Source: Pseudomonadota bacterium
GTDB taxonomy: Bacteria > Pseudomonadota > Gammaproteobacteria > Steroidobacterales > Steroidobacteraceae
Direction of reading: 5' to 3'
NCBI GenBank assembly: GCA_003242495.1
Contig: QGUO01000252.1
Location: 1 to 5,694, forward strand
DNA: 5,694 nt
Shown: piece by piece, positions 1 to 5,554 of the stretch
How the letters are laid out: each line of letters begins with the position of its first letter
Position numbering within the stretch: the stretch's first letter is position 1
Program-made: the position numbers and the translations under genes
Notes under the pieces: model-generated
Seen by the model: the letters and a program-made list of their open reading frames with translations, nothing else
Told to the model about the DNA's origin: nothing
Databases searched by the model: none

Positions 1-180
1 CTCGGCCGGCACGGCCGCCTCCAGCGCGGAGTGCCGCTCCTCGTCCGGCAGATCGAGCAGCTCGGCGTCGCCGACGCGCAGCGCGTCGAAGAAGAAGACG
101 CTGAGCGGCACGGCCGCACGCAGCTCCGTCGCACGCAAATCGATGACGGTCGCCGCAAAGCGTCGGACCGCCGCCAAGAA
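1..180 (-). pseudogene. Fragment of LigB-type ATP-dependent DNA ligase (5'-truncated, runs off left edge)
   Basis: Reading the minus strand from about base 180 down to base 1 gives an uninterrupted frame. It contains RRFA, then LRAAVPLSVFFFDALRVGD, then ELLDLPDEERHSALEAAVP. This resembles the stretch of actinobacterial/bacterial LigB-type ATP-dependent DNA ligases just after the RRFG segment of the adenylation domain (FFFD, then a (D/E)LLD-P-ER-ALA-VP pattern). Such ligases are usually about 500 residues long, with the catalytic lysine motif far upstream. Here the frame meets a TAG stop at 232-234, and the space where the N-terminal half should lie is occupied by the SnoaL-like gene on the other strand. 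The fragment therefore cannot be an intact ligase unless a downstream internal start is used. The C-terminal part may continue left of the window. The identification is by remembered family pattern, not a search. Alternatives are an uncharacterised overlapping gene or a chimeric assembly junction. Confidence 0.5.
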
Positions 181-571
181 ACTGTCCGAGAAGGCGCGTC
201 TGGCGCGCAACAAGCGCCTGGTGCTGAAGTTCTACGACCTGGCGATCAACCAGAAGGACTTTGCCGCGGCGAGCAAGTACATGGCGCCGCGCTACATCCA
301 GCACAATCCCGCCGCCGCCGATGGCCATGAGGGTCTGGCGGCCTACATCGACTGGTTCAAGCGCGATTTCCCCAATCTCAAGGCCGAGGTCAAGCGCGTG
401 ATTGCCGAGGGCGACTTCGTGGTGCTACATGTGCATGGCACCAACGGCCCGGATCCGCACGGCACGGCCGTCATCGACGTGTTTCGCGTGGAAGACGGCA
501 AGGTGGCCGAGCACTGGGATGTGATCCAGGCCATTCCGGCCGAGATCGCCAATCCCAACGGCATGTTCTGA
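143..571 (+). CDS. SnoaL-like / NTF2-fold family protein
   Basis: This 142-residue protein matches the predicted SnoaL-like aldol-condensation enzyme group (NTF2-like alpha+beta barrel, COG4922-like). The core begins near residue 22 with NKRLVLKFYDLAINQ, followed by YIQHNP at 51-56, ADGHEG at 59-64, and the C-terminal strands with DVFRVEDGKVAEHWDVIQ at 112-129. Proteins with this pattern are usually small, soluble and single-domain. Substrates are mostly unknown, so no reaction can be assigned. The first 20 residues are rich in Lys, Arg and Ala, lie outside the family core, and overlap the ligase-like fragment on the opposite strand. The start is uncertain: ATG 143 has no clear ribosome binding site, and the frame stays open upstream to the window edge. 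The gene converges with the histidine kinase, with 20 bases between the stop codons. Confidence 0.85.
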   Translation: MTVAAKRRTAAKKLSEKARLARNKRLVLKFYDLAINQKDFAAASKYMAPRYIQHNPAAADGHEGLAAYIDWFKRDFPNLKAEVKRVIAEGDFVVLHVHGTNGPDPHGTAVIDVFRVEDGKVAEHWDVIQAIPAEIANPNGMF

Positions 572-573
572 CA

Positions 574-589
574 CCCGGCGCAGGCCGGG
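574..589. terminator. Hairpin between convergent genes
   Basis: CCCGGC, a GCAG loop and GCCGGG form a perfect 6-bp GC stem that sits exactly between the stop codons of the SnoaL-like gene (571) and the kinase gene (592). Its position suits a bidirectional transcription stop. No T-run follows on either strand, so it would be a weak or factor-assisted terminator. Confidence 0.4.
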
Positions 590-591
590 CA

Positions 592-1680
592 TCAGGCATG
601 CCCGTTCTCCCAGGTGGGCGGCGCCGGTATGTGTGCACGACCGGCGCCGAGCCTGGCAATCGGGACCGTGATGGTCACCAGCAGACCGTCGGTGGCGTAT
701 TCAAAGGTAATGTCGCCGCCGAGGTCGAGCCGTGCGCACAGCGACAACAGCTCGGAGCCGAAGCCGCGCTTCGGCGGCGCCGGGCGCTGCGACTCACCGG
801 TCTCTTTCCAGCGCAGCTCGAGCACGCCACTGGCAGGCATGACGCGCCAGGCGACGTGCAGGCGCCCGGCGGGATGCGCGAGGGAGCCGTGTTTCAGCGC
901 ATTCGTGGCCAACTCGTGGGCGATCAGGCTCATGGACAGGGCCGGCGCCGGGCCGAGCAGAACTTCCTCGCCGGACAGGGTGACCGTATGCGGCGATATC
1001 GCCAGCGGCGCGAGCTGTGTGTCGAGCACCTGGGACAGTGACAGCGTCGAGCCGGCCACCGAGTCGATGAGCAGCGAGTGCGCGCGCTGCAGCGCCTGAA
1101 GACGATCGGTGGTGGCCGCCACGAGCTGTTCCGGCGTGCGCGCGTTGCGCGCCGCCAGGCCGATCATTGCGGACATCACCGCGAAGATGTTCTTGATGCG
1201 ATGTTCGAGCTCCTGGCGGATGAGCGACTGGTGCAGCTCGTTGGCCTTGCGCCAGGAGATGTCGCGCACCGTGCCGATCACGCGCACTGCGGGGCCGCTG
1301 CCGACGCGTGTGCAACCGTCGGTGGCGATCCAGCGCTCGAATCGCCCGTGCATGCCGACGATGCGGTACTCGAGGCGCCGATGAGCGCCGGTGCCGCGCT
1401 CGGCCGTCTCGACGATGGCGTTGCGCAGGCGCTCCCGATCCTCGCGATGCACGGCCGCGCAAAACTGTTCGAAGGTGACCGGCTGGTCGAGCGGCAATCC
1501 CCAGAGCACGCGGATGCGATCGTCGCAATACATTTCACCGCTGGCGGGATTGCAGTCCCACAGGCCGATATCTGCAGCGTCCAGCACCTGCATGAGCGTG
1601 CATAGCGTATACGGCTCGGACACCGTTCGAGTGCGCTCCGCGGGATGAGCCTCCTCTGGGCGTTCGTGCGTAATATGCAT
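592..1680 (-). CDS. PAS domain-containing HWE-family sensor histidine kinase
   Basis: This 362-residue, apparently cytoplasmic kinase has no membrane segment or signal peptide. An N-terminal PAS fold spans about residues 27-145 (ADIGLWDCNPASGEMYCDD, ending in the PAC-like GTVRDISWRK). The HWE transmitter follows. It has an H box EHRIKNIFAVMSAMIGLAARN with the phospho-accepting His at 160, an N box HELATNALKHGSL at 255-267, the family's W-x-E signature as RWKETG (W291, E293), and a glycine box GFGSELL around 306-312. These features define the HWE class, which lacks the usual F box. The start at 1680 is chosen because AAGGGAGGAG lies just upstream; a longer frame from 1935 would overlap the 3' end of the upstream regulator gene and lacks family similarity. 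No receiver-domain gene is adjacent, so its phosphorylation partner is unknown, as is the PAS ligand. A FixK-type box lies 58 bases before its ATG. Confidence 0.93.
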   Translation of the reverse strand: MHITHERPEEAHPAERTRTVSEPYTLCTLMQVLDAADIGLWDCNPASGEMYCDDRIRVLWGLPLDQPVTFEQFCAAVHREDRERLRNAIVETAERGTGAHRRLEYRIVGMHGRFERWIATDGCTRVGSGPAVRVIGTVRDISWRKANELHQSLIRQELEHRIKNIFAVMSAMIGLAARNARTPEQLVAATTDRLQALQRAHSLLIDSVAGSTLSLSQVLDTQLAPLAISPHTVTLSGEEVLLGPAPALSMSLIAHELATNALKHGSLAHPAGRLHVAWRVMPASGVLELRWKETGESQRPAPPKRGFGSELLSLCARLDLGGDITFEYATDGLLVTITVPIARLGAGRAHIPAPPTWENGHA

Positions 1681-1683
1681 GAG

Positions 1684-1693
1684 CTCCTCCCTT
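1684..1693 (-). promoter_or_regulatory. Ribosome binding site of the HWE kinase
   Basis: On the minus strand AAGGGAGGAG precedes CTC-ATG. This strong purine run decides the start at 1680 against the 85-codon longer frame. Confidence 0.85.
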
Positions 1694-1737
1694 CCTCTGT
1701 GCGATCTCAGTGTGCATCGACGCGCCGCCCTGCGACG

Positions 1738-1751
1738 TTGATATAGGTCAA
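1738..1751 (-). promoter_or_regulatory. FNR/FixK-type box upstream of the kinase
   Basis: The plus strand reads TTGATATAGGTCAA and the minus strand reads TTGACCTATATCAA. This fits the TTGA-N6-TCAA consensus of FNR/FixK/DNR regulators, with one base breaking the symmetry of the five-base half-sites. It lies in the 109-bp gap between the regulator stop and the kinase start, centred about 64 bases before the kinase ATG. If it were a class II activator site at -41.5, transcription would begin near 1703, leaving a leader of about 23 bases. I do not see a good -10 hexamer at that distance, so the mode of control is open. Confidence 0.65.
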
Positions 1752-1789
1752 TTACGAGACCTGCTGCGGCGCATGGCTTCTTTGTCACG

Positions 1790-2494
1790 TCACGTTCCGC
1801 CGCAGCTGCATTCGAGGACACGACGACGGACGATGCGCACGCGATGTTTGCCTGAGAGTGCAATCGCTCCGCTGTTTTGCAGATCCGTGAAGGCGCGGCT
1901 GACGGTTTCGACCGAAAGCGCCAGGTAATCCGCAATATCGTAACGGGACATCTGCAACGCGAACGTTCCGCTGCTCGAGTCCGGCAGGCGCTCTGCCATG
2001 TGCAGCAGGAACGCGGAAACCTTTTCCAGCGCGGTCATGCGGCCGAGGATCAGCACGCGCGCCTGCAGGCGCGCGATCGCCTGGAACGCCATCTGGCGCA
2101 CCAGGCGCGCCACGTGCATGTCGCGGTCCGCAATGTTCGCGATGCATTCGCTCGGATAGCTCACCACCGTGGTCTGTTCCACGATCGCCTGGACGTGCAG
2201 CGTCGGTTCGATGGGCGGAGTGAAACCGAAGAAGTCGCCGGGCATGAGAAAGTTCATGATGCGTCGGCGCCCGTCGCTTAGCACGATGCTTTCGTGCGCC
2301 ATGCCGGCGACCAGGAGATGCCAGCGCTGCGCGGCGTGGCCGTTGTCGGGCCCGCAAATGCGCTCGCCGCGACGGTACTCGGTGGTGATTGCGCTTGCGC
2401 GGACGCTTTCGAGGCGTTCGAGGTAGGCCGCCAGCTCGGTGCGTTGCTTCGTCTCGGTTGTTGATGTTGTTCGGGCGGAGCGCATGGTCAGCAT
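1790..2494 (-). CDS. Crp/Fnr-family transcription regulator, FixK/DNR-like
   Basis: This is a 234-residue protein of the usual Crp/Fnr length. An N-terminal cyclic-nucleotide-binding-type beta barrel spans about residues 30-130, with DGRRRIMNFLMPGDFFGF at 74-91. A long dimerisation helix runs over about 125-165. A C-terminal winged helix-turn-helix contains MSRYDIADYLALSVETVSR at 182-200. The recognition helix carries E196, S199 and R200, the E-x-x-S-R pattern with which FNR-type proteins read TTGA half-sites. FNR itself needs an N-terminal cysteine cluster to hold [4Fe-4S]; here the cysteines are at 47, 117, 229 and 231, so direct iron-sulfur oxygen sensing is not expected and a FixK/DNR-like role is more likely. 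The start at 2494 is supported by GGAAAG five bases upstream and by family length; the 303-residue longer frame adds an Arg-rich unrelated tail. Perfect and near-perfect boxes lie upstream of this gene and of the following kinase gene. Confidence 0.92.
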   Translation of the reverse strand: MLTMRSARTTSTTETKQRTELAAYLERLESVRASAITTEYRRGERICGPDNGHAAQRWHLLVAGMAHESIVLSDGRRRIMNFLMPGDFFGFTPPIEPTLHVQAIVEQTTVVSYPSECIANIADRDMHVARLVRQMAFQAIARLQARVLILGRMTALEKVSAFLLHMAERLPDSSSGTFALQMSRYDIADYLALSVETVSRAFTDLQNSGAIALSGKHRVRIVRRRVLECSCGGT

Positions 2495-2499
2495 GTCGG

Positions 2500-2505
2500 C
2501 TTTCC
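2500..2505 (-). promoter_or_regulatory. Ribosome binding site of the Crp/Fnr regulator
   Basis: GGAAAG on the minus strand stands five bases before ATG 2494 and supports this start over the longer frame that begins at 2701. Confidence 0.6.
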
Positions 2506-2576
2506 ATTTGGCACGCAGCAAGCTCCTACTGGCGATGCGGATGCCTCGCCTCCAGGTTCTGCTGCCTGTGACGTGC

Positions 2577-2597
2577 GCACCGTTGCCCCACCGGTGC
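2577..2597. other. Hairpin in the leader of the Crp/Fnr regulator
   Basis: GCACCG and CGGTGC flank a 9-base loop, a 6-bp stem in the roughly 200-bp stretch between the palindrome at 2695 and the regulator start. It could form in the 5' leader RNA if transcription begins near the palindrome. Stems of this size arise often in GC-rich DNA, so its role is speculative. Confidence 0.25.
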
Positions 2598-2694
2598 ACA
2601 TGCCGATTCGGATCGTTTGCGCGCCGTTTGCACGGCGTGCGGCTCCCCGGCTCGCCTTCGCTCCATTTTGGGGGCGAAAGACGATGCGGCCGCC

Positions 2695-2708
2695 TTGACA
2701 TATGTCAA
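2695..2708. promoter_or_regulatory. Perfect FNR/FixK-type palindrome
   Basis: TTGACATATGTCAA is a perfect 14-bp palindrome matching TTGAC-N4-GTCAA, a canonical FixK/FNR-like operator. It lies in an AT-rich island 201 bases upstream of the Crp/Fnr start and can act in either direction. On the minus strand an AAAAT stretch (2665-2669) lies roughly 25 bases beyond the box, near where a class II -10 element would fall, which would place a start site near 2660. On the plus strand I see no gene it would drive. Autoregulation of the regulator is the simplest reading. Confidence 0.7.
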
Positions 2709-2733
2709 ATCAATAGGCTCCCCCGAATCAATA
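2708..2733. repeat. Direct repeat AATCAATA, 18-bp period
   Basis: AATCAATA occurs at 2708-2715 and again at 2726-2733, abutting the FixK-type palindrome. Both copies contain the ATCAA half-site. They may be accessory half-sites or part of a promoter, or may simply reflect the local AT-rich composition. Confidence 0.4.
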
Positions 2734-2944
2734 AGAGTCTATGGCAACAAGTTCCGGCAAATACCTACAGGGCCGCAGGAAATCGCGTAAGGGAGGTGTC
2801 TGCGCGGTCCGCTCGCCGCTGCATGAATTGCTCGAACGGAGGGCGGGGCGCGCTGCGGTGCACCGCCGCCATGCTCGATGTGCCCGCCGCCGGCACGGGA
2901 GGCGCTTCCCCTGGCCGCCGGATCCGTCGTGACGGGTCGCGAGG
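2709..2944. other. Intergenic region with no convincing gene
   Basis: This 236-bp stretch lies between the FixK-type palindrome and the stop codon of the diguanylate cyclase gene. Its left end is AT-rich and carries the AATCAATA repeats; the rest is GC-rich. A 63-codon plus-strand frame from ATG 2741 is very Arg-rich and shows no family pattern. AAGGGAGGTG at 2788-2797 resembles a ribosome binding site but has no start codon at the right distance. I see no clear terminator for the cyclase gene. Confidence 0.5.
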
Positions 2945-4801
2945 TCACCCTGTGCGGCAGGCCGGCATGCCGTCCGGCCGTGTGGTCGGGTCGGAGTTCT
3001 CGTGTCCGGGCGTGACGAGTGCAGGGGTGTACAGCATCACACGGTTGCGGCCGGCGTCCTTCGCCAGGTAGAGCGCCGCATCCGCGTGGGCGAGCAGCTG
3101 GCGCAGCTCGTAACCCGAGGTGGCGCTCGCGGCGATGCCGAAGCTCGCCGAGACGGCGCTCACCATGCTGCCGGGGTCGGCAGCCACCTCGGCGATGGCG
3201 ACACGCAATTGCTCGCAGCGCTCGCGCGCCTGGTACGGTCCGCAATCCGGCAACACGATGCCGAACTCTTCGCCGCCGAAGCGCCCGAAGATCTCGCCGC
3301 GGCGCAGATGCCTGCCGCAGGACTGGACGACCTGCTTGAGCACGTAGTCCCCGGTGGCGTGACCGAACCGGTCGTTGATGGCTTTGAAGTGGTCGAGGTC
3401 GCACAGCACGATGCATACCTCCTGTCCGCGGCGCCTGGCGTCGTCGAGCGCCTGCGCGGCCAGGTCCAGGAAGTGGGGTCGGCTGGCGATGCCCGTCAGG
3501 CTGTCGATGCGCGCCAGTCGCATGAAGTGCAGCTGTGAGCGCTTGATGCGATATCCCCAAAGTGCGAGAAAGCCGCTGCACACGCATAGCAGCACGATGT
3601 ACAGACGGGCATTCTCGCGCTCGAGCTTGAGCAGATCGTTCTGTTGATTCAGCGCCGCCAGCTCGAGCCGGGTGGCCTCCGCCTGATGACGCACGCGTGC
3701 GTAGGCGAGCTCGCGGGCGCTCACGTCATCGAGCCAGCCCTTGTCGGCCGCGGCATACCGCTCGTGATACTCGAGCGCGGCAGCGACGTCGCCGCGTTCG
3801 CGCGCGATCCGGTACAGCAACCGGTAGGCGGTGATCGTCGGCTCCGTGAAGTGGTTCTGCACGCCATCGCGCAGCGCGCGCCCGGCGAACTTGTGGGCGG
3901 CTTGCACATTGCCGTTCTCCCAGTGCGCTTCGGCGAGCAGTGCATCGAGCTCGGCAAGCAATCGTGCATAACCGGTGCCTCGTGCCGCCGCGTAACTGCG
4001 CTCGAGCAGCGCGATGGCCTCCTCCAGCCGGCCTGCGGCGCGCAGCAGGCGTGCTGCGTCGGCCGCGATCAGCCCTGCATAGAGCCGTTCACCGGCCGCA
4101 TGGCAGGCTGCCATGCCGTCGGCGAGCACCTGGCTGCCGGCCGTGAGCCGGTCGGTCTCGTACAGGGCCTCGATGCGCAGCTGCCGGGCAATGCAACCGA
4201 AACGCCCGTCGGGATTCTCGGCGAGCAGCTGGTCGGCGTAGCGCAAGCCGAGCTCGTATTGCGCCATCTGGTTGTACACCACGCCGAGCACGGCCAGGCC
4301 CTGCCGGCGTGCCGCCGGTGTGGTGACGTGCGGCAGATCGGCGAGCAGTTGCTCGAGCTCCTCGAAGAGCGGGTCGTAGCGCCGCGAGAGCGACAGCAGG
4401 TTGACGACCGCCGCACGCGCACGAAATCTGAGGTCGAAGTCGTCGGTTTGGGCGATCACGGCGCGCAACCCGGCCAGAGCGGTGTCGTAGTGGCCGGTGT
4501 AGCCGGCGCGCCAGCCCAAAAGGAACTCGAGGTAATGCCGCTCGGCGGGGGCGAGCTCGGCATGGCGTGCGCGCAGCACATCCAGGAGGTCGGCGAACTC
4601 GGCCGGGTGCGAGGTCTTCAGCTCATCCGCGCGCGCCAGCAGCGTCGCGGCGTCCTCGTGCGCGAACGTGGTGGCAACGTGCGCCAGGCACAGCAGCAGC
4701 GACCAGAGTATGCCCGGCCAACACGGCCGGACGGACGCAGCGGAGTCGCGCTTCGACGAGCGCCGGGTCACGGTGCAATACCGGGGGATCGAACGACTCA
4801 T
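2945..4801 (-). CDS. TPR-containing membrane diguanylate cyclase (GGDEF domain)
   Basis: This 618-residue protein would make cyclic di-GMP from two GTP. A basic N-terminus and the hydrophobic segment ILWSLLLCLAHVATTFA (31-47) form a signal peptide, with possible cleavage after A47. Residues 50-365 are Ala/Leu-rich helical pairs of TPR type, predicted periplasmic (for example AGRLEEAIALLERSYAAA, 256-273). A coiled-coil-like stretch (370-399) leads to a membrane helix (400-417) and then the cytoplasmic GGDEF domain. There DSLTG is at 433-437, CDLDHFKAINDRFGHATGD at 467-485 holds metal-binding Asp residues, and the active-site GGEEF is at 509-513, so the domain looks catalytically competent. The inhibitory-site position reads RRGE (500-503) instead of RxxD. 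The start at 4801 is fixed by an in-frame TGA five codons upstream, although no ribosome binding site is obvious. It is transcribed divergently from the molybdenum hydroxylase operon. Confidence 0.93.
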   Translation of the reverse strand: MSRSIPRYCTVTRRSSKRDSAASVRPCWPGILWSLLLCLAHVATTFAHEDAATLLARADELKTSHPAEFADLLDVLRARHAELAPAERHYLEFLLGWRAGYTGHYDTALAGLRAVIAQTDDFDLRFRARAAVVNLLSLSRRYDPLFEELEQLLADLPHVTTPAARRQGLAVLGVVYNQMAQYELGLRYADQLLAENPDGRFGCIARQLRIEALYETDRLTAGSQVLADGMAACHAAGERLYAGLIAADAARLLRAAGRLEEAIALLERSYAAARGTGYARLLAELDALLAEAHWENGNVQAAHKFAGRALRDGVQNHFTEPTITAYRLLYRIARERGDVAAALEYHERYAAADKGWLDDVSARELAYARVRHQAEATRLELAALNQQNDLLKLERENARLYIVLLCVCSGFLALWGYRIKRSQLHFMRLARIDSLTGIASRPHFLDLAAQALDDARRRGQEVCIVLCDLDHFKAINDRFGHATGDYVLKQVVQSCGRHLRRGEIFGRFGGEEFGIVLPDCGPYQARERCEQLRVAIAEVAADPGSMVSAVSASFGIAASATSGYELRQLLAHADAALYLAKDAGRNRVMLYTPALVTPGHENSDPTTRPDGMPACRTG

Positions 4802-5088
4802 GCGGCGTCTGCGTCAGTGTGGCGTCGTGGGCGAGGATGTGAGCGATGGACGCGGCTTCCTGGCGCGTCCCGTGTGTTCTGTAACGAGTCGTGCCGGCTT
4901 CGCACCTCGGCGGGCACAAAGCACGAGTCGCCGCGACCGACGCGACCTTCGGCTCGATCCGGCTCACGGAACGGGACACTGTTGCAGGCGTTCGCCGGAT
5001 TCTGCAATGCAGCATGCCCGATGTGCCCGAGCTCGCGCAGCGGAGCGTATAGTAGGCGGCAACAACGACAGACGTGGGGGATGGTCAC
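4802..5088. promoter_or_regulatory. Divergent intergenic region between cyclase and hydroxylase operon
   Basis: This 287-bp gap should hold promoters for both neighbours. Toward the plus strand, TATAGT at 5048-5053 matches five of six bases of the -10 consensus, but no good -35 lies 17-18 bases before it. No TTGA-N6-TCAA box is present. A short direct repeat, ACGAGTCG, occurs at 4884-4891 and 4923-4930. No convincing minus-strand promoter for the cyclase was seen, and frames through the gap show no family pattern. Confidence 0.4.
5076..5081 (+). promoter_or_regulatory. Ribosome binding site of the iron-sulfur subunit
   Basis: GGGGGA stands seven bases before ATG 5089. It favours that start over the GTG at 5074, which would add only five residues ahead of the conserved N-terminus. 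Confidence 0.6.
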
Positions 5089-5553
5089 ATGATCGAGCTC
5101 ACGGTGAATGGACGTCCACAGCAAGTGGATGTCGCGGGGGATACGCCGCTCTTGTGGGTACTGCGCGATACGCTCGGGCTCACCGGAACCAAGTACGGGT
5201 GCGGCATGGCGCTGTGTGGCGCCTGTACGGTGCATGTGGACGGTGCACCCGTGCGTGCTTGCATCACCGCCGTCGAAACCGTCGCCGGCAAGTCCGTCAC
5301 GACCATCGAAGGATTGTCCGGCGACCGCAGCCATCCGGTTCAGCGCGCCTGGATCGAGCTCGGCGTTCCGCAATGCGGCTATTGCCAGTCGGGTCAGATC
5401 ATGTCCGCTGCGGCACTGCTCGCCCGAAATCCCGCCCCGAGCGACGCCGACATCGACGCCGCCATGTCCGGCAATCTCTGCCGATGCGGCACGTACGGGC
5501 GCATCCGCAAGGCCATCCATCGCGCCGCGGCGCTGGTCAAGGAGGTCGGCTGA
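5089..5553 (+). CDS. (2Fe-2S)-binding small subunit of a molybdenum hydroxylase (IorA/CoxS-like)
   Basis: This 154-residue protein has the standard layout of the xanthine dehydrogenase-family iron-sulfur subunit, which passes electrons from the molybdenum site to an acceptor. The N-terminal plant-type ferredoxin fold binds one cluster through C38, C43, C46 and C58 (YGCGMALCGACTVHVDG). The C-terminal helical domain binds the second through C96, C99, C131 and C133 (QCGYCQSGQIM and NLCRCGTYGRIRKAI). All eight cysteines are present, and the length matches stand-alone subunits such as IorA or CoxS. The next gene begins one base after its stop with a Tat signal, and no FAD-subunit gene lies between. 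That arrangement points to a two-subunit isoquinoline 1-oxidoreductase-like enzyme rather than the three-subunit CO dehydrogenase type. The substrate cannot be read from the sequence; an aldehyde or N-heterocycle oxidoreductase is equally possible. Confidence 0.94.
   Translation: MIELTVNGRPQQVDVAGDTPLLWVLRDTLGLTGTKYGCGMALCGACTVHVDGAPVRACITAVETVAGKSVTTIEGLSGDRSHPVQRAWIELGVPQCGYCQSGQIMSAAALLARNPAPSDADIDAAMSGNLCRCGTYGRIRKAIHRAAALVKEVG
5539..5545 (+). promoter_or_regulatory. Ribosome binding site of the Tat-exported subunit
   Basis: AAGGAGG lies inside the 3' end of the iron-sulfur subunit gene, nine bases before ATG 5555. It shows that the two genes are translated as one operon. Confidence 0.8.
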
Positions 5554-5554
5554 C

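Noticed and set aside
72..88. Inverted repeat CGACGCGC-A-GCGCGTCG as a possible operator or hairpin
   Set aside because: It lies within the ligase-like coding frame and is made of GC-rich codons; a chance origin is likely.
1681..1935. An 85-codon N-terminal extension of the histidine kinase
   Set aside because: It overlaps the end of the upstream regulator gene in another frame, has no recognisable domain, and a strong ribosome binding site marks the start at 1680.
2495..2701. A 69-residue N-terminal extension of the Crp/Fnr regulator
   Set aside because: It is Arg-rich and without family similarity; the shorter protein has normal family length and a ribosome binding site, and the longer start codon lies inside the palindrome.
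2788..2797. AAGGGAGGTG as a ribosome binding site for a hidden small gene
   Set aside because: No ATG, GTG or TTG follows at 5-12 bases; the next ATG is about 24 bases away and opens an unconvincing frame.
2741..2932. Possible small plus-strand gene of 63 codons beside the FixK-type palindrome
   Set aside because: Its composition is Arg-rich and typical of chance frames in GC-rich DNA; there is no domain and only a weak AAGAG before the ATG.
2439..3071. Plus-strand frame of 210 codons across the regulator leader and the end of the cyclase gene
   Set aside because: It is antisense to two better-supported genes at its ends and shows no protein family pattern.
4884..4930. Direct repeat ACGAGTCG in the divergent intergenic region as an operator pair
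   Set aside because: Only 8 bp, 39 bp apart, not on an integral number of helical turns, and no regulator is indicated; noted in the region entry only.
3644..5092. Long plus-strand frame of 482 codons opposite the cyclase gene
   Set aside because: It mirrors the TPR-encoding strand, a usual artefact of GC-rich codon bias; the minus-strand protein has clear signal, TPR and GGDEF features.
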